Shown one piece after another: positions 8,497 to 17,000 of a stretch of DNA of 21,346 nt. The notes beneath the pieces are model-generated. The model was not told the DNA's origin. It ran no database searches and saw nothing but the letters and a program-made list of their open reading frames with translations. Each line of letters begins with the position of its first letter. The first letter of the stretch is position 1. The DNA is taken from positions 1 through 21,346 of the forward strand of contig JAEYYY010000018.1 in assembly GCA_023430775.1 (NCBI GenBank). Reading direction: 5' to 3'. The DNA is from Pseudomonadota bacterium (GTDB lineage Bacteria > Myxococcota_A > Polyangia > Haliangiales > Haliangiaceae). The translations under genes were made by a program, and so were the position numbers.

Positions 8497-9354
8497 TCAG
8501 TGCTTCGGCGCTCGGTGGGCCATGAAGTCGAGGACGGCCTTGTTGAACGCGGCCGGGTCCTGCCACAGCGCGAAATGCGACGTGTTCTCGAACACGACGA
8601 GCTTGGAACCGGGGATCAGCCCGGCCATCTCCTTGATGTGATCGAGGTGGATGATCTCGTCGTGATCGCCGTCGGCGACCACGGTGTAGGCCTTGATGCC
8701 GCGCAGGTGATCCGGGGTGATGCCCTGCGAGCCCTTCCACACCGGCATCAACGAGTCGACGACGGCCGCGAAGTTCGGCGTCTTCGACATCCTCTGGAAG
8801 TCCTGCTTGCACTTCACGGCGTAGGCATTGAAGGTCGGCGAGCTTCCGGCCTTGCGCTCCTTGCTGCCCTTCGCGCTGTAGTTGGTGCCGAACACGAACA
8901 GCTTGGAGACGCGATCGGCGTGGTGGATGCCGAGCTCGAGTGCGATCGCGCCACCGTCGGACCAGCCGATCACGGCGGCCTTCTGGATGCCGAGCGCGTC
9001 GAGCACGGCGAGCACGTCGGCGGCCATCGTGCGGTAGGTCAGCTTCGACTTCGACTTGCTCATCGTCGAGCGGCCCTGGTTGCGGCTGTCGATCGCGATC
9101 ACCTGATAGCTCGCCGCGAGCTCGGGCAGCTGGAAGCCCCAGTGATCCGAGTTGCCGAGGCCGCCGTGCAGCAGGACGACCGGCTCGCCCTTGCCGTAGG
9201 TCGCGTAGTAGATCTTGGCGTCGGGCACGTCGACGAAGCCGGTGGTCGTCGCGGCCGGCATCGGCGGCGGCATCGGCAACGTCTCCCAGCGCTGCAGCTT
9301 GGCGAGCGCGATCGCCGGGAACAGCAGCAGCGCCAGTACGACCGCGATGCGCAT
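8497..9354 (-). CDS. Exported alpha/beta-fold hydrolase
   Basis: 285 aa. A Sec signal peptide (MRIAVVLALLLFPAIALA) is followed by a short Met/Pro linker (PMPPPMPAATTT) and a complete alpha/beta hydrolase fold. Visible elements: oxyanion motif HGGLGNSDHW (63-72), IDSRNQGRS (88-96), nucleophile elbow GWSDGG with Ser132, probable acid Asp232 in DGDHDEII, and catalytic His260 in NTSHFALW. Length is normal for the family and the triad looks intact. The likely role is hydrolysis of an ester, lactone or similar small substrate in the periplasm or outside the cell; the sequence does not fix the substrate. The ATG at 9354 fits the signal peptide; its ribosome site is weak. It is separated from the glt-like operon by 144 bases containing a REP-like repeat, so it is probably a separate transcription unit. 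Confidence 0.9.
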   Translation of the reverse strand: MRIAVVLALLLFPAIALAKLQRWETLPMPPPMPAATTTGFVDVPDAKIYYATYGKGEPVVLLHGGLGNSDHWGFQLPELAASYQVIAIDSRNQGRSTMSKSKSKLTYRTMAADVLAVLDALGIQKAAVIGWSDGGAIALELGIHHADRVSKLFVFGTNYSAKGSKERKAGSSPTFNAYAVKCKQDFQRMSKTPNFAAVVDSLMPVWKGSQGITPDHLRGIKAYTVVADGDHDEIIHLDHIKEMAGLIPGSKLVVFENTSHFALWQDPAAFNKAVLDFMAHRAPKH

Positions 9355-9400
9355 GTCCTGCGATCATGCGGCAGCCGCTGCGCGAAGGCGAGAGGCTTGC

Positions 9401-9497
9401 CGAAATGGGGACCGTGTTGATTTTCAACACTGTCCCTCGACGGGCAAGCAATTTCGGTTGCTTGCAAATGGAAGTGCACCAAGTGGAGACAGTCCCT
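9401..9497 (-). repeat. REP-like element with two tandem hairpins, bounded by GGGAC/GTCCC motifs
   Basis: Hairpin 1: GTGTTGA (9414-9420), loop TTT, TCAACAC (9424-9430), extended by GGGGAC (9407-9412) pairing with GTCCCT (9432-9437) across one mismatch. Hairpin 2: GCAAGCAA (9444-9451), six-base loop, TTGCTTGC (9458-9465), perfect. A further GACAGTCCCT ends at 9497, against the stop of the neighbouring gene. The GGGGAC...TCAACAC...GTCCC pattern resembles REP sequences mobilised by RAYT (IS200-like, Y1) transposases; no transposase is encoded here. It contrasts with its GC-rich surroundings. It could also affect mRNA ends between the two genes. Confidence 0.6.
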
Positions 9498-9498
9498 A

Positions 9499-10803
9499 TC
9501 AGCTCGGCTGGAGGGCGAGCTGGAGCTTGAAGGGGGCGTCGGTCGGATCGCCGTCCTCGTCCTTGGGGATGGGGAAGCGCCAGGTCGTCATCTGATTGCG
9601 GATGCAGTCGTCGACCTCGGCGTTCGCACCACGCGCCTGGTTGTCGGTGGCGACGCCGGTGGGATCGACGACGAAGCTGATCGTCACCTTCGCGACCAGC
9701 GAGGCGTCGGTCGACAGGCCGTGCTTGACGTAGCAGCGCTGGAGGCCGGCCATGTATGCGCCCTGGATGCGACCGAGCACCAGGTTGATCGAGAGTGGAT
9801 CCTTGCCGGGCGGCTTGGGTTGCGGGACCGGCGTGATGCGCGCGATCGGCTGCTGCTCTTCCTTCGGCGGTGGCCTGTGCATCGTCGGATCCTCGAAGGT
9901 CGGGCCGGGTCGGCCATCGCCGAGGCGCAGGCCCGGATCGCGCGGCGTGCGCGTCGGATCGGTGGGGGTGCGACTGGAGTCGGTGACGTTCTTGATCTGC
10001 TTGTCGAGATCGACGTTCGGGATCCGGTTCGGCAGCTCGTTCTGACCGGTCTTGCCCGGATCGTTGCCGGTGATCATCTGGGCCCACGCATTGGCGTCGA
10101 CCGGTTCGGGGAGGCGATCCGTGACCGGCCTGGGCTTCGTGGTCGGCGTCTGCACGTCGGGCTTCGCGGGCGTGGCGACGCCCGGACCTGGATCCGCGTC
10201 TGGTTCCGCCGGCGCGATCGGCGGTGCGAAGTCGGGGAGCTCCATGACCTCGTACGTCGGCGCCTCGTACTTCATCGCGATGTCTTCGGCCATCGAGTCG
10301 GTCTCGCGCTCGGTGATCCACGCCCAGCTCGCGATGCCGAGGTGGACGACGATCGAGGCACCGACGATCACGCCGAGCCGGCGATCGATGCGATCGGCGA
10401 GCGAGCCGCGCACCGAGGCGGGCAACCGCGGGCGTGGCGCGATCGCGGGCGCCGCGATCTCCTGGAACAGCACCGTGGCGTCGCCGATCCGCAGCTTGCC
10501 GCGGGCGCCTTGCTCGATCGGAATCGATGTGGTGCCGGGGTCGAGCTCGAGCTCGGCGCCGTTCTGCACGAGCCGACCGGTCATCGCAGCCGTGATGCGC
10601 AAGAGGAACCTGCCCTGCTCGACCGCGAACAAGGTGTGCTCCAGCGGAGCGCCATCTGCCGGCACGCTCAGCGTGCAGCGTAGCGACTGGCCGAACGTGA
10701 CCGGCGCGACCGGGCGAAGCACGCGTTCCTCGACGAGGTTGTCACCGAGGAGGACACCGACTCGAAGGGCTCGTGACGTGGGGCTCATGACATGCGAACG
10801 CAT
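9499..10803 (-). CDS. GltG/PglI-like protein: FHA-like head, one membrane span, AgmX/PglI (TonB-like) C-terminal domain; second paralogue
   Basis: 434 aa. Residues ~10-120 are an FHA-like beta domain (LRVGVLLGDNLVEERVL, VTFGQS, GRLVQNG, GKLRIGDATVLFQ), without the full canonical FHA phosphothreonine-binding residues. One membrane span lies at ~160-180 (LGVIVGASIVVHLGIASWAW). The periplasmic linker (~185-330) is rich in Pro, Asp and Lys, like TonB. The C-terminal ~95 residues match the AgmX/PglI-type domain: IQGAYMAGLQRCY, VTISFVVDPTG, VDDCI, TWRFPIPKDEDG. The two Cys (RCY, DDC) are conserved in the neighbouring paralogue. No signal peptide is present, so the FHA-like head is cytoplasmic. In M. 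xanthus, GltG couples the cytoplasmic motor side to the envelope Glt complex. It is the last gene of the run, 38 bases after its paralogue. An ATG at 10788 is an alternative start. Confidence 0.85.
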   Translation of the reverse strand: MRSHVMSPTSRALRVGVLLGDNLVEERVLRPVAPVTFGQSLRCTLSVPADGAPLEHTLFAVEQGRFLLRITAAMTGRLVQNGAELELDPGTTSIPIEQGARGKLRIGDATVLFQEIAAPAIAPRPRLPASVRGSLADRIDRRLGVIVGASIVVHLGIASWAWITERETDSMAEDIAMKYEAPTYEVMELPDFAPPIAPAEPDADPGPGVATPAKPDVQTPTTKPRPVTDRLPEPVDANAWAQMITGNDPGKTGQNELPNRIPNVDLDKQIKNVTDSSRTPTDPTRTPRDPGLRLGDGRPGPTFEDPTMHRPPPKEEQQPIARITPVPQPKPPGKDPLSINLVLGRIQGAYMAGLQRCYVKHGLSTDASLVAKVTISFVVDPTGVATDNQARGANAEVDDCIRNQMTTWRFPIPKDEDGDPTDAPFKLQLALQPS

Positions 10804-10841
10804 GCCCCCGCGGGCTCGATCTATTTTGGCGGCTCGTACTA

Positions 10842-12242
10842 TCAGTCTGGAACGAGCTGGAGCTGGATCTGGAAGCTCGCTTGCGTCTTCTCGCCGTCGC
10901 TGTCCTTCGGCACCGGGAAGCGCCAGCCTCCCATCAGACCGGTGATGCAGGTGTCGACCTCGGCCGCGAAGCCCTTGGCGCGGCCGTTCACCGTGGCACC
11001 AGATTCGTTGACCGTGAAGCTCAACGTCACCTTGCCGCGCGCCGACGCTTCGACCTTCAGGTAGTTCGTGTAGCAGCGCTTGATCATCGCCATGTAGACC
11101 GACTGGATCTTCGCGAGCACCGCGTCTGCCGTCAGCGTCGATTCGTCGAGCGCGGTCTTGGTGGACACCGAGATGCGACCCGACGGGCCCTTCTCGGTTC
11201 CCTTGCCACCACCGGCGCTGTCGATGCCGCCGGGGCCATCGATCTTCGGACCGGTGCCGGTGCCGACCTTCGGATCACCATCGCCGCGCGTACCGCGGCC
11301 GGTGCCGCCGCCGTTGGCGACCTGCTTGTTGCCCTCGCGGACGTTGTCGATCTGCTTGCCGAGGTCGGTGTTCGGATTGCGCGACGACATGTCGCCCGGA
11401 TCCTTGCCGTCCTTGCCCTCGACGGTGAGCTTGTCGGCGAACGCCGCCGCGTCGTCCTCGCTCATCGCGACGTCGGTGGAGTCCTTGCGGCCACCATCGT
11501 TGCCCGACGGCTTGGGGGTGGGTTGCGCCGGCTTGTCGTCCGGCTTCTTGTCGCCGGCGGCGCTGCCCGCGGCGGAGCCAGCTTCGGCGACCTCCTCGGG
11601 CTCGGGCTTGAGCTCGACCTGATACTTCTCGGGTTCGAATGTCAGGTCGTACGCCTTCTCGGCGAGGCCTTCCTTCTCGATGTCGCCCATCCACGCGATG
11701 ATGACGACCATGAAGTGAAGGATGATCGACGAGCCGACGATCACGAGCAGCCGCGGATCGAAGCGATCGGCGAACGTGCCGCGCACCGAGGCAGGCAGCA
11801 TCGGCTTTGGCTGACGCGGCGGCTCGGTGACGAACTGGAACAGGATCGTCAGATCGCCGAGCGACAGCTTGCCGCGCGCCGAATCGGAGAGCCCGACCTG
11901 GTAGTAGTCACCGTGGTTCTGGGCGCCCTTGCTCTTGAGGGCGTCGAGGGTGTTGACCTGGCCACCCGAGTCGGAGAGCCGGCCATCCATCTTGCCGAGG
12001 AAGCGCAGCGAGTAGCGGCCCTCGTCGAGTGCGAACAGCGTGAACTCGAGCGGCAGACCGTCGATCGGGATCGAGAAGGTGTTCTTCATCGACTGGCCGA
12101 TCGAGACCGGCACGCGCTCGCGGATCAGCCGCTCTTCGACGATCTTGCCGCCGAGCAACACGCCGATCCGAAGGATGCGCTGGCGCGGAGCGTTGGCAGA
12201 AGTCCCGCCGCCATTCGCAGGTCGTTTGTGGGGAGTCGCCAT
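10842..12242 (-). CDS. gltG: GltG/PglI-like gliding motility protein: FHA-like head, membrane span, AgmX/PglI (TonB-like) C-terminal domain
   Basis: 466 aa with the same architecture as the next gene: FHA-like residues ~22-145 (ILRIGVLLGGKIVEERLI, VSIGQS, GKLSLGDLTILFQF), a shared LPASVRG...AD juxtamembrane motif, one membrane span (LLVIVGSSIILHFMVVIIAW), a linker, and the C-terminal domain (IQSVYMAMIKRCY, VTLSFTVNESG, VDTCI, WRFPVPKDSDG). The linker differs from its paralogue: acidic first, then Gly/Thr-rich (GGGTGRGTRGDGDPK). The FHA plus TonB-like layout is that of M. xanthus GltG (PglI), not GltJ (AgmX), which has a zinc-ribbon/GYF head. Its place after a TPR lipoprotein and small exported proteins matches gltE-gltF-gltG. 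The start is one base after the preceding stop, implying translational coupling. The gene symbol rests on architecture and order; orthology against the paralogue is not resolved. Confidence 0.8.
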   Translation of the reverse strand: MATPHKRPANGGGTSANAPRQRILRIGVLLGGKIVEERLIRERVPVSIGQSMKNTFSIPIDGLPLEFTLFALDEGRYSLRFLGKMDGRLSDSGGQVNTLDALKSKGAQNHGDYYQVGLSDSARGKLSLGDLTILFQFVTEPPRQPKPMLPASVRGTFADRFDPRLLVIVGSSIILHFMVVIIAWMGDIEKEGLAEKAYDLTFEPEKYQVELKPEPEEVAEAGSAAGSAAGDKKPDDKPAQPTPKPSGNDGGRKDSTDVAMSEDDAAAFADKLTVEGKDGKDPGDMSSRNPNTDLGKQIDNVREGNKQVANGGGTGRGTRGDGDPKVGTGTGPKIDGPGGIDSAGGGKGTEKGPSGRISVSTKTALDESTLTADAVLAKIQSVYMAMIKRCYTNYLKVEASARGKVTLSFTVNESGATVNGRAKGFAAEVDTCITGLMGGWRFPVPKDSDGEKTQASFQIQLQLVPD

Positions 12243-12243
12243 A

Positions 12244-12543
12244 TCAGAACGGCGCCTTCTTCACGGTCTGGAGGATCAACGGCATGAAGTCCTGCTTCAG
12301 GTTCTCCCATTCGTAATCGATGTTCTTCGCCGTGAGGACGTAGACCACCGACGGCCGCGGAACCTTGCCGCACACCGCGACGACCGTATCGATCACGGTC
12401 ACCGGCTTGCCGTTGATGTACTCGATGTGGAACTTGCCCTGCTTCTTCTCACCCTCGCCCGTGTCTTCCTGGCAACCCTCGGCCCGCGCGTGAGTGGTGA
12501 AGCCCAGCATCGCGACGGCGGTCAGTGCGATCAGCTTCTTCAT
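12244..12543 (-). CDS. Small exported two-cysteine protein, paralogue of the preceding gene (GltF position)
   Basis: 99 aa. Sec signal MKKLIALTAVAMLGFTTHARA, mature protein ~78 aa. It contains two cysteines (C24, C58) likely to form a disulfide, the motif EYINGK, VCGKVPRPSVVYV, and a DYEW motif near the C-terminal helix. Over 56 aligned residues, 23 match the 104-aa neighbour by my count. The start is firm: GGAGG lies 6 bases upstream and the ATG overlaps the previous stop as ATGA. Position between a GltE-like lipoprotein and a GltG-like protein corresponds to GltF of M. xanthus, reported as a periplasmic Glt component; sequence homology to GltF could not be tested. It is predicted to be a periplasmic subunit of the envelope complex. 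Confidence 0.82.
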   Translation of the reverse strand: MKKLIALTAVAMLGFTTHARAEGCQEDTGEGEKKQGKFHIEYINGKPVTVIDTVVAVCGKVPRPSVVYVLTAKNIDYEWENLKQDFMPLILQTVKKAPF

Positions 12544-12854
12544 TTCCTACCTCCGAGGTCCTTCACCGAATCGACGATCTTCGCCGCCAGATCTTCGGTG
12601 AGCTGCATCCAGGTGTAATCGACATCCTTCGGGCTGGTGACGTACGCGACCGCGGGCCGCGCCGGGCGGCCGCAGATCACGATCTCCTTCTCGATCACCA
12701 GCGTCGCCTTGCCATTGATCATCTCGACCCGCGTGGTCACCGGTGCGCTGTCATCTTCGTGACGACACGCCGGCGAGCCGGGGTGCTCCGCACGAGCGGA
12801 ACCGGCCAGTCCGAGCGTCGCGAAGGTGGCGAGAAGAATTGCTGGGTGACGCAT
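12540..12854 (-). CDS. Small exported two-cysteine protein (GltF position), first copy of a tandem pair
   Basis: 104 aa. Signal peptide MRHPAILLATFATLGLAGSARA, mature ~82 aa with C30 and C61, EMINGK, ICGRPARPAVAYV and DYTW, all shared with the next gene. These conserved positions define a small uncharacterised family whose members are probably disulfide-bonded in the periplasm. A ribosome site GGAG (12861-12864) precedes the ATG, and the gene starts 21 bases after the GltE-like lipoprotein ends. Its stop overlaps the start of its paralogue by four bases. I know of no enzymatic motif. Of the pair I cannot say which, if either, is the functional counterpart of GltF. Confidence 0.82.
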   Translation of the reverse strand: MRHPAILLATFATLGLAGSARAEHPGSPACRHEDDSAPVTTRVEMINGKATLVIEKEIVICGRPARPAVAYVTSPKDVDYTWMQLTEDLAAKIVDSVKDLGGRK

Positions 12855-12875
12855 GGTTCTCTCCAGTGTGACCGA

Positions 12876-14027
12876 TCAGGCGGGTGGCTTCTTCTGCGAC
12901 TTCTGAACGCGCTTGATCGCCTTGTCGACGTCCTTGGTGCGCGTCTCGTACAGCTTCATGTCGACGCCCGGCATGTTCTTGTACTGATCGAAGTAGCCCT
13001 TGGCAGTCTGCAGCCGTGCGAGCTGATCGGCGACGCCCGGATACGGATCGGTGTCGAGGTAGAGCAGTCCGAGGTTGTAGTAGGCCGGCCCGTAGTTCGA
13101 GTTCGCCTGGAGCGCACGCTTGTACGTGGCCTCGGCGGCACGCACGAACTGATCGCGCTGCGCACCCTTCGGGAAATCCGCCGAGTGCCCGCGATAAGCC
13201 GACCCGAGCGACGTCAGCGTGATCGCGTCGTTGCGATTGAACTGCTTGGTCAGCCGCTCGAACGTGGCGATCGCATCGACGTACTTGCTGTTCTTCAGCT
13301 GGTAGACGCCGTGGTTGACGAGTGCGCTCGCGTGATTGGGATCGAGCTGCACCGCCTTCGCGAACGCGAACTCGGCGCGCTCGGGACGGTTGGTCTTGTC
13401 GTAGATCAGCCCGTAGACGTACGACACGTTCGCGTTCTTGTTCGCCTTCGTGCCGCGATCGCCCTTGTCGGCGGTCATGTCGTCGAGGACGAGCTCCGCG
13501 GTGTCGTAGAGCCGCTTGTGGTAGTAGGCGAACGCGACGTACGACGCCGCCTCGACACTCGAGGCATCGAGTGCGAGCGCGGCCTTCGCGGCGCGCAGCG
13601 CACCATCGGCATCCGGCGTGGCCTGCGCGAGCGCGGCGCGCGCGGCAGCGATCTGCTGATCGACCTGCGTCTTCACGGTGGCCGGATCGGGATCGAAATT
13701 CGGCGGCGTGAACGCCGGCTCGTTCGGGCCGCCACCACCAGTGGGGTCGCCACCCGTGCCGCCGGTGCCACCCGTACCGCCGGTGCCACCCGTACCGCCG
13801 GTACCGCCCGTACCGCCGGTGCCACCCGTCGGATCGCCGGGGTCGTTCATCGACTGGCTGTCGCTGCCCGAGCCACTGCCCGAACCGGGCGTGGTCTTGT
13901 CGTTCTTGCCCTTGCCACCGCAGGCTGCGATCGCGAGGGCCATCAGAACGGCTCCGAGTCGATGTCTCCAAACTCCGGGCAATAGAGATGAGACGCGCTC
14001 GCGCTGGATCAGATCTAATTTTTTCAC
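12876..14027 (-). CDS. gltE: GltE/AglT-like TPR lipoprotein of adventurous gliding motility
   Basis: 383 aa from the GTG at 14027. The signal has a long N-region, then RHRLGAVLMALAIAAC with lipobox IAAC (Cys36), so it is a lipoprotein. Residues 37-105 are a flexible linker: GSGSGSGSD, then nine Thr-Gly-Gly units. Residues ~115-370 are TPR repeats (AAKAALALDASSVEAASYVA, AFAKAVQLDPNHASALVNHG, YKRALQANSNYGPAYYNLGL), ending in a basic tail. GltE (AglT) of M. xanthus is likewise a TPR lipoprotein of the Glt complex encoded just before gltF-gltG. The start is supported by GGAGG four bases upstream and a GTGA overlap with the previous stop; an ATG at 13943 leaves only seven residues before the Cys, too short for a signal. 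The signal-coding region uses many rare A/T-rich codons. Confidence 0.85.
   Translation of the reverse strand: MKKLDLIQRERVSSLLPGVWRHRLGAVLMALAIAACGGKGKNDKTTPGSGSGSGSDSQSMNDPGDPTGGTGGTGGTGGTGGTGGTGGTGGTGGDPTGGGGPNEPAFTPPNFDPDPATVKTQVDQQIAAARAALAQATPDADGALRAAKAALALDASSVEAASYVAFAYYHKRLYDTAELVLDDMTADKGDRGTKANKNANVSYVYGLIYDKTNRPERAEFAFAKAVQLDPNHASALVNHGVYQLKNSKYVDAIATFERLTKQFNRNDAITLTSLGSAYRGHSADFPKGAQRDQFVRAAEATYKRALQANSNYGPAYYNLGLLYLDTDPYPGVADQLARLQTAKGYFDQYKNMPGVDMKLYETRTKDVDKAIKRVQKSQKKPPA
13749..13829 (-). repeat. Minisatellite of nine 9-base units encoding (Thr-Gly-Gly)9
   Basis: Nine consecutive 9-base units, largely alternating between two variants (GCCACCCGT and ACCGCCGGT types on the plus strand). 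It encodes the linker between the lipidated N-terminus and the TPR domain of the GltE-like protein. Unit changes stay in frame, so copy number could vary without loss of function. Confidence 0.9.
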
Positions 14028-17000
14028 GGCGCCTCCGTTCCCTGGATGATCTCCTGACGTAGCGCCTGGAATTCCGACGGGAATTCGCGGCCGAGCGACT
14101 CCATCGCAGCGCGGCTCCACTTGTTGGAGATGCCGCCCTTCTTGGCCGCGTCGACGACCTTCAGCCACTCGGCCTTCGCCGCGTCGCGATACTTCTGGAC
14201 GTTGGCGTCGAGCTTGGCCTGATAGGTCGCGGCGAGATCCGGCTTGGACTCGAGCGGCTTCGGCAGCGGCGCGTCCGCGAGCTTCTGGCCGTATTCGTAC
14301 TGGATGTTTCCGCCGCGCACGTACGCGGCCATCGTGTACTCGGCGACCTGGTACTTCAGGAGCGCCGCGTACATGTTGTAGACCTTGTCTTTTTCGGCCT
14401 CGAGCTTCTTGCCGATCGTCTCCTGCTCCTGGAGCGTCTTCGCGGCGGTCTTGATCGCGTAGGGCTCCCACTTGTTCGTGTACTGCTCCTCGGCGAACGT
14501 CAGCTCCCACTCCGCAGCCATCGCGGCGGCCTTGCCACCCGGCGGCGAGCCGACCTTGACCCACGCCTTCATCGTCTCCTGACCCGCGGTGCGCGCGAGG
14601 CTGGTCTGGTTCTTCTTCTTGCGGAGCTGCGACGAGTCGTAGAACGTCTGCACGTAGTTCTCGGCGTTGTCGTACGGCTTGCCCGCGGCGTCGGTGCCCT
14701 TGTCGAGCCCGTAGCGCGCGCGCCACTTCTGTCCGGTCTCCTCCATCGCGTTGACGTCGCCCGACTGGCGGTAGATGTTGACCACCGACCACAGCGCGCG
14801 ATCGAGTGCGCGGCGCTCCTTCTCCACGCCCTGATACTGCGTGTAGAGCTCGATCGCCTTCTTGAAGTCGCGGTTGAGCTCGGAGGCGAGCGCCGCGTTG
14901 TAGAGCGCGTCCTTGCTGATCTCGTCGAGCGTGCGCGGCTTCTCGTTGCCGATCGGCGGCGGCGGCTTGATCCCCGCGGCCTTCGCCTTCTTCGCCACGG
15001 CGTAGAGCTCGAGGTACGTGCGCACCGCGTTGTCGTAATCGAGCGCCGACTGGTAGCTCGCCGCCTGGAGGCGGATCGCGTCGAGGTAGTACGGGCTGTC
15101 GCGGAAGTTCTTCGCCTTGTTGTCGGCGAACTCCTTGAACAGCGCGATCGCCGTCTTCGGCTTGTCGGCGAGGCGATAGCTGACCGCCGCGTTGTAGAGC
15201 GCGACCGGCAGATCGGCATCGTTCGGCGGCGCCGTCTTGTAGAAGCGATAGAACGCCTCGGCGGCCGCACCGAACTTCTTCTCGGCGAACAGCGCGTTCG
15301 CGCGCGAGAAGTTGAGCGAGCGGTTCTGCGCGATCGCGGCGTCGATCGTTCCCTTGTCACCGCACTTGGCGGCGATGAACTTCTCGTTGGTGCGCTGGAT
15401 CGCGTCGAAGTTGTTCTGCGCCTCGTAGATCGCGAGGATGCCGTCCTTGGCCTTCGCCGCCTGCGGCATGTTGCAGAACTTGTCCATCACCTTGGTGAAG
15501 CGCGCGATCGCGTCGTCGATGTGGAAGTACGCGAGCGAGATCAGCGCGGCGTTGGTGCCCTGCTGCGGAGCGGCCGCCGGATCGTTGACGATGTTCTGGA
15601 AGTTGTCGTACTCGGCCTGCAGCTTGCGATAGACGTCGGGGATCGGCTGCGCCGTCCACGGCTGCGGCGTGGCCTTGAGCTCGGCGCCCGTCGGAATCTT
15701 CAGCGCGGCGAGCTTGCCCTCGGCGACGAGCTTCGCCGCCTCGGCCTCGTACGACAGCACGATGCTGCGCGCGGCATCGATGTAGAACGTGGTGCCGATG
15801 TCGCGGTGATCGCGGATCCACGTGTAGGCGACGATCGCCTCGGGATAGCGCTCGCTCCAGTACAGCGCCTCGGCCTGGTTGTACGTGAACTCGTAGACGT
15901 AGTCGGACTCGGGATACGTCGCGATGAACGCGCGATAGAGCTCGACCGCCTTGTTGTACATGGCGAGGTAGTCGTTCTTCGCCTGCGGGTCTTTTGACTT
16001 CGCGAGCTCGTAGTCCTTGCGCATCTGCGTGGCGGCAGAGTGCGTGTTGCGCGCGGCGGCGTAGAGCGCGCGCTCCGCGATCCGGCGCTGGTTCTCCATC
16101 GCCTCGCGGTCCTTCTCGTTCGCCTGGCACCACGCCGTGTTCGGACACTGGTAACGGATGGCGAGCTCGGCCGCGGCGTTGTCGGCGGCGAACTTGTCAC
16201 CCTTCAGCTCGAAGACGTTGACGATCTCCTGGTGCACCAGCGGGTTCTTCGGGTGCAGCTCCCACGGCGGACCGATCGCGACGCGATACGCGTCGACGGC
16301 CTGATCCCACGCCTGCAGATCGGCGAACGCCTTGCCCATCGCGACCCAGACGTCGCGCACGTGCGGCTCGTTCTCGCGGCCCTTGTAGAACGCGCGAGCG
16401 CGATCCATCGCGCGCACCGGGTTGGTATCGGTCTCGCCTTCCCACGGATCGGTGAACGCGACCGAGATGTACTGGATCGATTCGTCGCGCAGCTCGAGGG
16501 CCGGCGTGCCGCCCTGGGCGACGATCGAGTCGTAGAGCTTGACGCTTTCGTCGAAGCGCTTGATCGACTCCGGCATGCGGTCGCGCTTGTAGTAGGACCA
16601 CGCCAGCTTGTAGAGCGCCTCGGCGTAGAGCTTGGACTCCTTGCCACCCTCGGCGACCTTGAGGTACGCGGCGATGCCGTCGTCGACCTCGCCCGGAACG
16701 GTGAAGTGATAGTCGGCGACGCCGCGCACCCAGGCGTGGCGGATCAGTTCGACATCCGAGTTCGGATACGCCTGGCAATCGCTGTACGGATCGCGCAGCG
16801 TCTTCGCCTCGACACGCTTGAGCGCCTCGGCGCGGGTGGGCACCGGCGGCGGCGTGCCGTTCCACTTGTACTTGTTCGCGCACGCCAGCGCGAGGAACAC
16901 CTGGAGGCTCTTCCGCTCGTCCTTGGTCTTGCCGTAGTAGGCGAGCAGGTAGAGCGTGGACGGCGTCTGCCGGTAGTTCGGGAACTCGGTCAGGATCTTC

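Noticed and set aside
8471..10321. 616-codon minus-strand frame across the hydrolase, the REP-like element and the GltG-like gene
   Set aside because: It overlaps two convincing genes in another frame and its product is Arg-rich without domains.
13941..13943. ATG start for the GltE-like lipoprotein with GGAG eight bases upstream
   Set aside because: It would leave only seven residues before the lipidated Cys, too short for a signal peptide and without the basic N-region.
14028..14792. N-terminal extension of the GltE-like lipoprotein by 255 codons
   Set aside because: It is a shadow of the upstream TPR gene; the lipoprotein signal and GGAGG support the GTG at 14027.
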